Assembly (NCBI GenBank): GCA_047600605.1
Contig: JASGKK010000001.1
Coordinates: 1,860,001-1,924,000 of the forward strand
DNA from: CAYMZZ01 sp047600605
GTDB lineage: Bacteria > Bacteroidota > Bacteroidia > Chitinophagales > Chitinophagaceae
Reading direction: 5' to 3'
Length of the DNA stretch: 64,000 bases
Part shown: positions 1-8,952 of the stretch, piece by piece
Numbering within the stretch: position 1 is the stretch's first letter
Layout of the letters: every line of letters begins with the position of its first letter
The notes under the pieces: generated by a model
Databases searched by the model: none
What the model saw: the letters and a program-made list of their open reading frames with translations, nothing else
What the model was told of the DNA's origin: nothing
Position numbers and translations under genes: made by a program

Positions 1-98
1 CCATGTGGTTCGCCGGACAACAACGTTTCAAAGATGGACAAATTAAAGACTGCTCCTCCTCATTTGGGCAACGAATAAATATCTTTGATAAATCATAA
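1..98 (+). other. Possible C-terminal end of an upstream gene
   Basis: Two plus-strand frames are open from the window edge. One ends with TAA at 76-78 and the other with TAA at 96-98, just before the ATG at 100. Either could be the tail of a gene that begins outside the window. Neither tail resembles a family I recognise, and the stretch is too short to choose between them. Confidence 0.25.
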
Positions 99-99
99 C

Positions 100-1065
100 A
101 TGGCTATCCGCTTTTTCCAAAACCTTCGCAGCAAGATCAGGCTTACTTTGGCGCGTACCGAGTCACTGGCCGGCTATCGCAAAGCCAAAGCCACCTGGCA
201 AAAAAAGCTGATGTTTCGCCGCGCCCTGCGCAGCATACTTTTCATTTTGCTGGGTGTACTTTCTGCTACATTCGGGCTGAAGGGATTTCTGATGCCCAAC
301 AATTTTATTGACGGAGGTGTTACCGGTACTTCACTGCTCATCAATGCAAAAACGGGATTCAGTCTTTCCGTTTTGATCGTGCTGATCAATATTCCGTTTA
401 TCCTGCTGGGTCTGCGTACGATCAGCTACGAATTTGGATTGAGAAGTATAGCTGCCATAGCATTGCTGGCCTTCGCAGTTGCCATTATCCCCTTTAAACC
501 GGTCACGGAAGATAAATTGCTGGTAGCCGTTTTTGGTGGTTTCTTCCTGGGGGCCGGTATTGGACTTAGTATTCGCGGGGGTGCCGTCATTGATGGCACC
601 GAGATACTGGCCATCTTTCTGAGCCGCAAACGAAGTCTGAGTGTGGGAGACTTCATCCTGGTATTTAATATTATCATTTTTTCTGTAGCTGCGTATCTGC
701 TTGGGACCAATGTGGCTTTATACGCCATACTTACCTATCTGTCTGCTTCCAAAACGGTGGATTTTATACTGGAAGGGGTGGAAGAATTCACCGGGGTCAC
801 CATCGTTTCGCCCAAAAGCGCGGAGATCGGCGAATTCATCAAGCAAAAAATGGGCAGAGGGTTGACGATCTATGCGGGAAAACGTGGATTTGGAAAAAGA
901 GGAGAAAACACGATGGCAACCGATATCCTCTTTACGGTAGTGACCAGGCTGGAAATCAGCCGGCTTACGACCGAAGTGGAAAAAATTGACCCTAATGCAT
1001 TCATTGTCATGCAAAGCATTAAAGATACACGGGGCGGTATGGTCAAAAAAAGGCCACTGAAATAA
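100..1065 (+). CDS. YitT family membrane protein (DUF161 + DUF2179)
   Basis: A 321-aa integral membrane protein. About six hydrophobic segments are visible, at roughly residues 40-60, 85-105, 115-132, 140-158, 185-205 and 207-226. A soluble C-terminal domain of about 95 residues follows and fits DUF2179, which has a PII-like fold. The GGV(T/I)GTS-type motif near residue 70 and the paired membrane segments are typical of YitT proteins. These are widespread and poorly characterised, and transport is only presumed. I prefer ATG at 100; a TTG at 85 in the same frame is less likely. The N-terminal ~35 residues are basic and cytosolic in appearance. The protein has no obvious functional link to its neighbours. 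Confidence 0.88.
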   Translation: MAIRFFQNLRSKIRLTLARTESLAGYRKAKATWQKKLMFRRALRSILFILLGVLSATFGLKGFLMPNNFIDGGVTGTSLLINAKTGFSLSVLIVLINIPFILLGLRTISYEFGLRSIAAIALLAFAVAIIPFKPVTEDKLLVAVFGGFFLGAGIGLSIRGGAVIDGTEILAIFLSRKRSLSVGDFILVFNIIIFSVAAYLLGTNVALYAILTYLSASKTVDFILEGVEEFTGVTIVSPKSAEIGEFIKQKMGRGLTIYAGKRGFGKRGENTMATDILFTVVTRLEISRLTTEVEKIDPNAFIVMQSIKDTRGGMVKKRPLK

Positions 1066-1173
1066 AATGGCCAACAATTGTTTGTTTCAAAAGATTCCTA
1101 CCTTTAATAGACCAGACCCTTTGGCAGCTAATACTAACGACTTAGGTTTTTTACACATTTAACCAACCAGATC

Positions 1174-1797
1174 ATGCTAAAAAGAACCAAAGGCCGCTTG
1201 CTGTTAACACTCCTGGTTGTTACCGGGCTTGCCGGCAAAATGACCGATACCACCATAACTTCAAAAGAACGTAAATTTCTCGTCAGCGAATTAAAAGATA
1301 CCAAATCGGCCATTCAATCTACAGTAAAGGGCCTCTCCGATGCGCAACTTAATTATAAATCGGCCCCTGACCGCTGGAGCATACGCGAATGCGTATATCA
1401 TATTACACTGGCCGAAAGTAATCTCTGGAATATCCTGGAGGCGGCCATGAAAAACCCGCCGACTCCCGAAAAAAGAAAAGAAGTAACTGTTTCGGATGAT
1501 GCGCTCCTGAAAGGCATTACTGATCGTTCAGAAAAGAGGCAGGCTCCGGAGACAATACGACCCGATAAGGCCCCCTGGAAAAATACACAGGAAGCACTGG
1601 CTGCTTTTAAACTGAGCCGTAACAATCATCTGAAATATGCCAAAACCACAACGGAAGATCTGCGCAATCATATAATCGAGCTTCCATTTGGCAAAGTTGA
1701 CGCCTACCAGTTTATGCTGTTTATGGCTGGTCATAGTCAGCGCCATCTCTTACAAATCAAGGAGATAAAAGCAGATCCAGGTTTTCCCAAACAGTAG
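1174..1797 (+). CDS. DinB-like four-helix-bundle protein
   Basis: A 207-aa protein of the DinB/YfiT superfamily, in which a four-helix bundle holds a metal through three histidines. Visible signatures are the WSIRECVYHI stretch near residue 70, carrying the first His, and the C-terminal HSQRH motif near residue 187, carrying the other two. The first ~20 residues are hydrophobic after KRTKGR and could be a signal peptide, which is less usual for this family. Members include thiol-dependent transferases and many proteins of unknown activity, so I assign no reaction. A possible promoter (TTG at 1078-1080, TAccTTTA at 1099-1106) lies upstream. Confidence 0.82.
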   Translation: MLKRTKGRLLLTLLVVTGLAGKMTDTTITSKERKFLVSELKDTKSAIQSTVKGLSDAQLNYKSAPDRWSIRECVYHITLAESNLWNILEAAMKNPPTPEKRKEVTVSDDALLKGITDRSEKRQAPETIRPDKAPWKNTQEALAAFKLSRNNHLKYAKTTTEDLRNHIIELPFGKVDAYQFMLFMAGHSQRHLLQIKEIKADPGFPKQ

Positions 1798-1874
1798 CTT
1801 TCCCCATTTTTGAAGGGCATTTTTACGCTTGCAGCTATGCAGACCGAACTGTATTTTGTAATAGTATCCAGACT

Positions 1875-2285
1875 ATGAGAAAACCATTCTATGGCCTGCT
1901 GTTGCTGCTGCCCCTGCTTAGCTGCAAAAAAACCATCGAACATATCCAGGAACAGAAAATTCTGGATGTGATGGTCGACGGGCAGTGGATCGTTACAAAA
2001 TTTACGCTGAACGGCACCGATCAAACCCCTTCTTTTTCTTCCTACCGTTTTCAATATTACCGCGACATGACCGTAGATGCCATTCATAATGGCACTGTGG
2101 AAACTACGGGTCAGTGGAGTGGCGATATTTCAACACGCAGTACCTGGGCTTTCTTTACCGGTGCTGCCCCTCCCGTTTCCTACCTCAATGGCACCTGGCA
2201 AATCACCAACAATACATTGAACTATGTAATTCTTACCCAGGCAGATGCAGGCAACAATAAATTCATGCGCCTGGATAAATTATAA
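1875..2285 (+). CDS. Small lipoprotein, lipocalin-like (hypothetical)
   Basis: A 136-aa protein with a lipoprotein signal: a hydrophobic leucine-rich core, then LLSC with the lipidated Cys at residue 17, followed by KK. The mature part has the QWIV-KF opening and alternating beta-strand pattern (strands, then GQWSGD, then YLNGTWQI, then a C-terminal MRLDKL). This is common to small lipocalin-like lipoproteins of Bacteroidota. The function is unknown. CKK after the signal fits outer-membrane targeting. It stands alone, 77 bp after the DinB-like gene. Confidence 0.75.
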   Translation: MRKPFYGLLLLLPLLSCKKTIEHIQEQKILDVMVDGQWIVTKFTLNGTDQTPSFSSYRFQYYRDMTVDAIHNGTVETTGQWSGDISTRSTWAFFTGAAPPVSYLNGTWQITNNTLNYVILTQADAGNNKFMRLDKL

Positions 2286-2317
2286 TTTGGGGTATTTTCA
2301 AAACTGATTTACTTTCA
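2286..2317 (+). promoter_or_regulatory. Candidate Bacteroidota-type promoter for the PKD/PorP operon
   Basis: TTTG at 2286-2289 and TACTTTCA at 2310-2317 are separated by 20 bp. This resembles the Bacteroidota TTTG-N19-TAnnTTTG arrangement with a mismatch in the -7 box. It would leave a leader of about 95 nt before the ATG at 2419. Confidence 0.35.
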
Positions 2318-2418
2318 TTGTACGAACGGAACCATTCCACCTATTGATTTAGACCGGGATTTGGAATCGAACTTGAAATGGCAGTTTCACGGAAAGGCCT
2401 GCCCTGTTGAGAGCCTGT

Positions 2419-5400
2419 ATGTGCCGCTATTCGCAAGTAAAAATAAAGTGCCTGAAAACCTTATCGTACCATACACTAACGAAGACTTTGGTGACTGTAC
2501 TGCTCATGTGCGTAGTCGCCCTTCCTGCCATTAGTCAAAATCCGGTCGCCAGTTTTACTGCCAACGTCACTTCGGGTTGTGCGCCGCTCACCGTGAGTTT
2601 TACCGATCAGTCGACAGGCAACCCCACCAGTTGGAACTGGGAGTTCAGCAATGGGACCCTCTCCAGTGTAAAAAACCCGGTTGTCACCTTCAGCACCCCT
2701 GGCACCTATTCCGTCAGACTCGTTGTTCAGAACAGCACGGGTATCGCACAGACTGAACGTATTGACTATATTACTGTCTACCCCTCACCCACTGCCAATT
2801 TCACTTCAAATCTGACACTGGCTTGTGTACCGGCCTCTATCCAGTTTACGGATGCCTCTACGACAGCAACCGGCACTATTGTGAGCTGGGAATGGGATTT
2901 TGGTGATGGAGGTACCTCTACACAACAAAACCCCAGTCATACCTATACTAATGTAGGCTACTATGCTGTTACGCTTACTGTCACAAGCAGTACCGGATGC
3001 AAACAAACGCGGGTAAGAAGCGGTTATATCCGTATTGTAGGATCAATTGATACTGATTTTGATTTTACTCCACCCGCTACCTGCCGGCCTCCGTATGCTG
3101 TCAATTTTCGAAATCAATCGAATGGTCCCGGTACGATAAGTTATGCATGGAATTTCGGAAACGGGCAGACCAGTACAGCAGCTAATCCAACAGCCACTTA
3201 TAATGCTCCCGGTACATATACGGTCACCCTCAATACGAGGAGTACCCTTGGCTGTACCGGATCTCTGCAGAAAACGATTACGATCAACAGCGCCACTACC
3301 GACTTTACCGTGCCTGCCGATATCTGCCTGAATGTCCCGGTTACTTTCCAGAACACTTCTACGCCGGCACCTGGTTCTTCATTATGGTTCTTCGGAGATG
3401 GCAGTTCAAGTGGCCAGATCAATGCAGTAAAGGCGTTTACCACGCCCGGCACATACAGTGTGCGGCTTGTTAACCGGTATAGCACCTGTACAGACTCTGT
3501 TACAAAATCAGTAACCGTAAATGCCCTTCCGGTTGTTGATTTCAGGTCCAATGACAGCACTTTTTGTCAGACACCTGCCAATGTTCAGTTTACTGATCTC
3601 ACTCCCGGTGCTGTGTCCTGGCAATGGGATTTTGGCGATGGCACCACATCTACCCAGCAAAACCCGACACATCAGTATACAAACGAAGGTACTTATACGG
3701 TGACCCTTACTGCTATCACCGCTTCCGGTTGCCAGCGTACCGTGGTGAAGCCCGATTTTATCGCAGTTAAAATCCCGGAAGTGGAAATCAATGCGCCTAC
3801 CGGCGGATGTGTTCCTTTTCGTTATACCCCTTCTTTAAGCATCACTACTATAGATACTGTAGCCAGTTACAGCTGGAACCTCGGAGAACCCGGAGCTATT
3901 TTCAATGTACGCAACCCTCCACCCTATACCTATAACAATCCCGGCAACTACAATATCTCCCTTACCATTACTACTGTAAGCGGATGTACAAAAACAGTCT
4001 CTATCCCCAATGGTGTGCGTACGGGGGTACCTCCTACGGTTGCATTCAGCGTCACACCGGTAGACGATTGCGCCAGCACGCTGTTTAATTTTACGGATCA
4101 GTCTGTAACAACTCCCGGCGCTCTGGTGGAATGGTTATGGAATTTTGGAGACGGTGTCACTTCCACTCTTCAAAACCCAACACATCAGTTTCTGGACACG
4201 GGTAATCTTGTTATTACATTGCAGGTGAGTAATAATAAGTGTATCCGATTTGCCACTCAAACCGTACATGTGCGCCCACCTGTTGCAGATTTCCGCTACG
4301 CAATCAATTGCAGCAACCACGAAGTAACCTTTACTGACGAAAGTAAGGTAGACGCCACACTGACCCCACTGACCTATTTATGGGAAATGGGTGATCCTGC
4401 CAATACTCAGTTTACAACGCAGGTACCGCCTCCTTTTACTTATCCGGGACCAGGCAGATATACTGTAAAACTAACGGTGACCAATGGCACCTGCTCCTAT
4501 ACACAGGTCAAGGGCATCACGATCACAAATGAACAAGCTGCTTTTTCCATCAATAAAAATCCGGTATGTAAAGGGGAAATATTTACGCTTTCATCTGCGG
4601 GAGTCAATACACAAAATATTAAAACATTTGCGTGGTATGTAGATGGTGTACCTCTTCCTGATATCGCTCCGACTGTTTCTTACAGCCTACCCAATACCGG
4701 CACCTACGATGTAACATTGACGCTTACTGATATAAATGGCTGTATATCTACCCGCACTATAGCAGATTATATCCAGGTAAACGGACCCGTGGCTCAGTTT
4801 ACACCGTCGACCCCGGGTGCCTGTCTAGACAAAACAGTCAGCTTTACCGATCAGACCACGCCGGCGGGCTCAATCCGCAGCTGGCAATTTAATTTTGGTG
4901 ATGGTGCTACGCAGACATTTACTGCTCCGCCTTTCACGCATACTTATAACCAGGTAGGGTCTTATCCCGTACAGATGACTGTTACAGATGCGGCTGGCTG
5001 TACAGACCGCTATCAACTTCCCACCAATCTCATTGTATCCAATCCACGTGCAGGCTTCAGATCCTACACCGTTTATTGCCCCGAGGTTCCTTTACAATTT
5101 ATTGATACTTCATCAGGGGTAGGCCTCACATACGCCTGGAGTTTTGGCGATGGGGGGACTGCTGCTGTAGACAATCCACTCCACAGCTATCCGGCACCGG
5201 ATGCTGATTATACAGTGAAACTGGTGATAACAGATGCCTCAGGCTGTCAGGATTCGGTTAGCAAACCGGCCTATGTAAAAATCAGGTCACCTAAAGCTGC
5301 TTTCAGCATCAAGGATACAACTACACTTTGTCCGCCATTGCGCACAACCTTCACTTTCCAGGGCCAGGACTATAGTTCCTTTTACTGGGATTTTGGTGAT

Positions 5401-6816
5401 GGCGGTATGTCCACACTGCAAAACCCCAGTTATTTCTATGGCAACTATGGCACATTTACGCCAAAGCTGTATTTAATGGGCAATGGAGGATGTATTGATT
5501 CGGCCCAGTCTTCTGTAACTGTACATAATCCTGCAAATATCCGGATCAACTATGGCCCGCAGACCCGCGCCTGTAATTCGCTGCAGGTTGACTTTAACCT
5601 TACAGTACCTTCCGGATACAAATTCTATTTTTATTTTGGCGACGGCACGGTTGACTCTACCCGGCGAACCAGTTTCAGTCATCTTTACTCCAAACCGAGT
5701 TTTAGCCGGCCATACCTGGTTATTCTGGATAGTATTTCTGGATGCCAGAATACCATTACGGGCAATCCACGTATTGAGGTAATGGGGGCGATTCCTCTTT
5801 TTGGTAAAGACCGTAAAGAGTTTTGTGATACGGGCACTGTTTCGTTTACCGATTTCACTACCAAAAATGAACCGATCATTTCTACATTATGGTCATTCGG
5901 AGATGGCAGTACATCCTCACTGCAAAGCCCTGCGCACCGTTACACCCAACCCGGTACTTATGTGGTGCGCCTCGATATTACCACCCAAAGCAATTGCAGC
6001 AGTTTTGCATTAGATACCATACTCGTTTACCGGACTCCTCAGCCTTCGATAGTGGCCAGGGATACTATCTGTATTAATGCAACAGAACAGTTTGCCGGGC
6101 TCATTGCCGTGCCCGACACGCTGACCAAATGGCAATGGAATTTCGGGAATGGACAGGGTGCTGCCAGCCAGAATGGCGCAGCCACTTATAACACTGCCGG
6201 CAACTTCACCGTTCAGCTGATTACTGCCAATAAGATCGGTTGCAGCGATACGGCTTTCCATCCATTGTATGTAAGCCCGCTGCCCACTGCTACACCTCAG
6301 GAAGATCCTATCACCATCATTTCCGGAGCCAGTACTCCATTGCTGATGACTTACACCGGCAATATGGCCAGTTATACCTGGGCGCCGCAGTACCGGCTCA
6401 GTTGCTTTGACTGTCCGCAACCTGTGGCCAATCCGCAGGCCACTACCACCTATCGGGTAAACATGGAAACGGTACATGGATGCCGCAACAGCGGATCTGT
6501 TACGGTGAATGTCGTGTGCAACAACCTTAATTTCTTTGTACCCAATACTTTCTCCCCCAATGGCGATGGCCGCAACGATTCCTTCTTCCCGCGCGGCACC
6601 GGACTATTCAAGATCCGCAAATTCACTGTATTCAACCGTTGGGGTCAGGTGGTATTTGACAGAAAAGATTTTAATCCAAACGACGCCAATGCCGGATGGG
6701 ACGGTACATTCAAAGGACAAAAAGCAAGTGCAGATGTATACATATATCTCATGGAAATTGTCTGTGAAAACAATTCTGTTATACCTGTAAAAGGAAACGT
6801 AACACTGCTACGCTGA
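2419..6816 (+). CDS. Giant PKD-repeat protein with T9SS type B sorting domain
   Basis: About 1465 aa. A signal peptide (hydrophobic LVTVLLMCVVAL, ending near AISQ) is followed by about 15 PKD-like Ig domains of 80-95 residues. Most carry a conserved Cys near the start and the W-x-FGDG motif (for example WEWDFGDGG and WQWDFGDGT). One divergent domain follows, and the C-terminus is a gliding-motility type B domain (FVPNTFSPNGDGRND, then NRWGQVVF, GWDGTFKG and a final VTLLR). The protein should cross the outer membrane by T9SS and stay on the surface as an adhesin or glycan-contact fibre; the ligand is unknown. ATG 2419 is chosen over TTG 2407. The PorP/SprF gene starts 8 bp downstream, the usual pairing for type B cargo. 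Confidence 0.9.
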   Translation: MCRYSQVKIKCLKTLSYHTLTKTLVTVLLMCVVALPAISQNPVASFTANVTSGCAPLTVSFTDQSTGNPTSWNWEFSNGTLSSVKNPVVTFSTPGTYSVRLVVQNSTGIAQTERIDYITVYPSPTANFTSNLTLACVPASIQFTDASTTATGTIVSWEWDFGDGGTSTQQNPSHTYTNVGYYAVTLTVTSSTGCKQTRVRSGYIRIVGSIDTDFDFTPPATCRPPYAVNFRNQSNGPGTISYAWNFGNGQTSTAANPTATYNAPGTYTVTLNTRSTLGCTGSLQKTITINSATTDFTVPADICLNVPVTFQNTSTPAPGSSLWFFGDGSSSGQINAVKAFTTPGTYSVRLVNRYSTCTDSVTKSVTVNALPVVDFRSNDSTFCQTPANVQFTDLTPGAVSWQWDFGDGTTSTQQNPTHQYTNEGTYTVTLTAITASGCQRTVVKPDFIAVKIPEVEINAPTGGCVPFRYTPSLSITTIDTVASYSWNLGEPGAIFNVRNPPPYTYNNPGNYNISLTITTVSGCTKTVSIPNGVRTGVPPTVAFSVTPVDDCASTLFNFTDQSVTTPGALVEWLWNFGDGVTSTLQNPTHQFLDTGNLVITLQVSNNKCIRFATQTVHVRPPVADFRYAINCSNHEVTFTDESKVDATLTPLTYLWEMGDPANTQFTTQVPPPFTYPGPGRYTVKLTVTNGTCSYTQVKGITITNEQAAFSINKNPVCKGEIFTLSSAGVNTQNIKTFAWYVDGVPLPDIAPTVSYSLPNTGTYDVTLTLTDINGCISTRTIADYIQVNGPVAQFTPSTPGACLDKTVSFTDQTTPAGSIRSWQFNFGDGATQTFTAPPFTHTYNQVGSYPVQMTVTDAAGCTDRYQLPTNLIVSNPRAGFRSYTVYCPEVPLQFIDTSSGVGLTYAWSFGDGGTAAVDNPLHSYPAPDADYTVKLVITDASGCQDSVSKPAYVKIRSPKAAFSIKDTTTLCPPLRTTFTFQGQDYSSFYWDFGDGGMSTLQNPSYFYGNYGTFTPKLYLMGNGGCIDSAQSSVTVHNPANIRINYGPQTRACNSLQVDFNLTVPSGYKFYFYFGDGTVDSTRRTSFSHLYSKPSFSRPYLVILDSISGCQNTITGNPRIEVMGAIPLFGKDRKEFCDTGTVSFTDFTTKNEPIISTLWSFGDGSTSSLQSPAHRYTQPGTYVVRLDITTQSNCSSFALDTILVYRTPQPSIVARDTICINATEQFAGLIAVPDTLTKWQWNFGNGQGAASQNGAATYNTAGNFTVQLITANKIGCSDTAFHPLYVSPLPTATPQEDPITIISGASTPLLMTYTGNMASYTWAPQYRLSCFDCPQPVANPQATTTYRVNMETVHGCRNSGSVTVNVVCNNLNFFVPNTFSPNGDGRNDSFFPRGTGLFKIRKFTVFNRWGQVVFDRKDFNPNDANAGWDGTFKGQKASADVYIYLMEIVCENNSVIPVKGNVTLLR

Positions 6817-6824
6817 TACTACCT

Positions 6825-7844
6825 ATGAAACGATGGTATACATATCTTGTCTGTTGTATCTGTCTGCTGACAGCAGGAGGGCCTTTGCGCGCTCAGGACC
6901 TGCATTTTTCCCAGTTTTTTGAAACACCCCTGCTGCGCAATCCCGGACTGGCAGGTATTTTCACCGGCGATTACCGCATTCAAACCGTTTACCGCGATCA
7001 ATGGCGCAGTGTGACTGAAGGATACAAAACCGTTTCGCTCAATGGTGAATACAAGATGCCCATTGGCAAAATGGACGATTTCATTACGCTGGGTGGCCAG
7101 GTATTCTTTGACCGTGCCGGCACAGCCGCTCTTACCCAAACCAGCATACTGCCCACACTCAACTATCACAAGGCCCTTAGTGCCGATCAGAACCGTTACC
7201 TCTCGCTGGGTTTTATGGGTGGTGTTGTGAACCGGCATTTTGACCGAAGCAAAATCACGACCGATGGCACCTATACCGGGGGAGGCGACAATGAACCCGC
7301 CATTGCTACCAACTATACCTACCTCGATGGCAGTGTGGGTATGAGTTATAACTCCAATCTCACCGATGATCCCGCCGACAACTATTACCTCGGCCTGGCT
7401 TATCATCATTTCACCAAACCCCGCAACTCATTTTTCCGCGACCCCAATACCACCCTTTATCCCAAATGGGTGGCCTCAGCCGGATTCCGTTTTGGTGTTA
7501 CCGAATGGTCATATATCACCCTGCAGGGCGACTATTCTTTACAGAACAAATACCAGGAGGTAGTGACCGGTGCTTTATATGGTCTCAAACTCGGACCCGA
7601 ACTGGACAATCCCGACTATGTCATTCATGGCGGGTTATTCCTGCGCTGGAGCGATGCATTCATTCCTGTTATCAAAGTAGATTACAGCGGATTTTCCTTT
7701 GCTTTCAGCTACGATGTAAACATTTCCAAACTAAGACCGGCCAGCCTGGGTCGCGGAGGATTCGAACTCAGCCTCTCCTATATCGGCGTACTGCCTGACC
7801 GGCATAACTCCAGCCTCAATGCCGTTCGGTGCCCGCGGTTCTGA
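6825..7844 (+). CDS. PorP/SprF family T9SS outer-membrane protein
   Basis: A 339-aa protein with a signal peptide ending near LRAQ (residue 24). It then shows the family opening QDLHFSQFFETPLLRNPGLAG and repeated amphipathic beta-strands with a YNP/NP-rich pattern, ending in an aromatic strand. PorP/SprF proteins are outer-membrane beta-barrels that partner T9SS type B cargo and anchor or translocate it. The position 8 bp after the PKD protein indicates one operon and a dedicated barrel for that cargo. The C-terminal NAVRCPRF replaces the more usual short strand ending; I attach no meaning to this. Confidence 0.9.
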   Translation: MKRWYTYLVCCICLLTAGGPLRAQDLHFSQFFETPLLRNPGLAGIFTGDYRIQTVYRDQWRSVTEGYKTVSLNGEYKMPIGKMDDFITLGGQVFFDRAGTAALTQTSILPTLNYHKALSADQNRYLSLGFMGGVVNRHFDRSKITTDGTYTGGGDNEPAIATNYTYLDGSVGMSYNSNLTDDPADNYYLGLAYHHFTKPRNSFFRDPNTTLYPKWVASAGFRFGVTEWSYITLQGDYSLQNKYQEVVTGALYGLKLGPELDNPDYVIHGGLFLRWSDAFIPVIKVDYSGFSFAFSYDVNISKLRPASLGRGGFELSLSYIGVLPDRHNSSLNAVRCPRF

Positions 7845-7917
7845 TATATTCAACTTTTTGCAGCTGCATTTGTTACTTTCGCATACTCTTTATTCTTAAC
7901 ATTAATCCCCGATAATC

Positions 7918-8388
7918 ATGCAAATTCAGGTAGGCCAGCAGGCTCCCGATTTCAGCCTTTATGATAGTGCCAAAAACAAAGTGACACTCTCCGATCAAAA
8001 AGGAAAAAATGTTTTACTCCTGTTCTTTCCTCAGGCATTTACCAGCGTATGCACCAAAGAACTTTGCGGCGTGCGCGATAATATCTCCCTTTATGAAAAT
8101 GCCCATGCCGCTGTATTTGGCATTTCTGTTGACTCTGTGTTCACATTGGCCCAGTTCAAAGAAGCACAGCAATACAATTTTCCCCTGTTAAGTGATTTTA
8201 ATAAGGAAGCCTCCGCAGCTTATGGATCTATCTATACCGACTGGATACTTGATATGAAGGGTGTATCGAAAAGAGCAGCCTTTGTAATCGACAAAGAAGG
8301 TATCGTACGGTATGCCGAGGTGCTGGACAATGCGGGCGATGTTCCCAATTTTAACAGCATCCAGGATGTATTGAAGCAACTGAACTAA
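7918..8388 (+). CDS. Peroxiredoxin / redoxin (AhpC/TSA family)
   Basis: A 156-aa thiol peroxidase of the AhpC/TSA fold. It starts with the canonical VGQQAPDFSL and has the peroxidatic Cys45 in FTSVCTKELC, with a second Cys five residues later at position 50, as in BCP/PrxQ-type enzymes. The later GISVDSVFTLAQF and FVIDKEGIVRY motifs complete the fold. No signal peptide is present, so it acts in the cytosol, reducing peroxides with thioredoxin-type reductants. It is a single gene closed by a clear terminator at 8415-8447. Confidence 0.88.
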   Translation: MQIQVGQQAPDFSLYDSAKNKVTLSDQKGKNVLLLFFPQAFTSVCTKELCGVRDNISLYENAHAAVFGISVDSVFTLAQFKEAQQYNFPLLSDFNKEASAAYGSIYTDWILDMKGVSKRAAFVIDKEGIVRYAEVLDNAGDVPNFNSIQDVLKQLN

Positions 8389-8414
8389 ATATTTGTTAAA
8401 AGCCCTTCGCTTAC

Positions 8415-8447
8415 AAGTTCTAAATCATTGGTTTAGAACTTTTTTTA
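8415..8447 (+). terminator. Rho-independent terminator after the peroxiredoxin gene
   Basis: The arms AGTTCTAAA (8416-8424) and TTTAGAACT (8432-8440) pair perfectly around a 7-nt loop. A run of T follows. Confidence 0.85.
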
Positions 8448-8521
8448 TTTTATCGTAGTTCTACGTTGCATGAATTGATTTTTGGTTCTATTATTGTCAT
8501 AATAAATGTAAATTTGTTTCG

Positions 8522-8860
8522 TTGAAGCGAATTCTACCCATAGTATCCTTTATTCTCCTGATTACCTTTAGTGCTACTGCACAGGTATCACGTGAATCCA
8601 GGCCGGAAGCGGACAAATCGGTTAAATTTTACCCGAACCCTGCTACCGCCAATATCACGTTTGACCTGCAGAAACTCTATCAAAAAGGTCTTACACTCTC
8701 CATCTATAGTTTTCTGGGTAAAAAAGTGTACGAATCACAAAACATCCAGGAAAAGACGACCATCCCCGTCACCGACTACAACCGGGGTGTCTACATCTTC
8801 CACATCACCGATGCCAATGGTAAGCTGGTAGATAATGGCAAATTCCAGGTGTCGAAATAA
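8522..8860 (+). CDS. Mini-protein consisting of a T9SS type A sorting domain
   Basis: A 112-aa protein beginning with TTG (no in-frame ATG precedes the signal peptide). The signal peptide runs MKRILPIVSFILLITFSATAQ. After about 18 polar residues the rest is a type A sorting domain: FYPNPATANITFD, then LSIYSFLGKKVYE, then YNRGVYIFHI and a final GKFQVSK. Such domains normally sit at the C-terminus of large secreted proteins; here there is no other domain. It may be exported by T9SS, or may interact with the sorting machinery. The role is unknown. Its TAAATTTG (8509-8516) looks like a -7 box but would leave almost no leader. Confidence 0.8.
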   Translation: MKRILPIVSFILLITFSATAQVSRESRPEADKSVKFYPNPATANITFDLQKLYQKGLTLSIYSFLGKKVYESQNIQEKTTIPVTDYNRGVYIFHITDANGKLVDNGKFQVSK

Positions 8861-8940
8861 GTGCTAAGTTTTAAGTAATAAGTTGTAAGTAAAGAAAGAA
8901 GGTACACTTTAAACCCTTTATACTCTTTATACTTCCGGTC
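8861..8940. repeat. Intergenic AT-rich repeat patch (modular family, copy 1)
   Basis: The gap between two convergent genes is filled with short repeated words: TTTTAAGTAATAAG, then GGTACACTTTAAACCC, then TTTATACTCTTTATACTT. The same words recur, rearranged or inverted, in the gaps near 10.2, 15.4, 54.4 and 58.2 kb. There is no coding signal. Confidence 0.55.
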
Positions 8941-8952
8941 AACCGTCCACTC

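Noticed and set aside
2419..6300. DNA tandem repeat array
   Set aside because: The periodicity is at protein level (PKD domains). The nucleotide copies are too divergent to be a DNA repeat or CRISPR.
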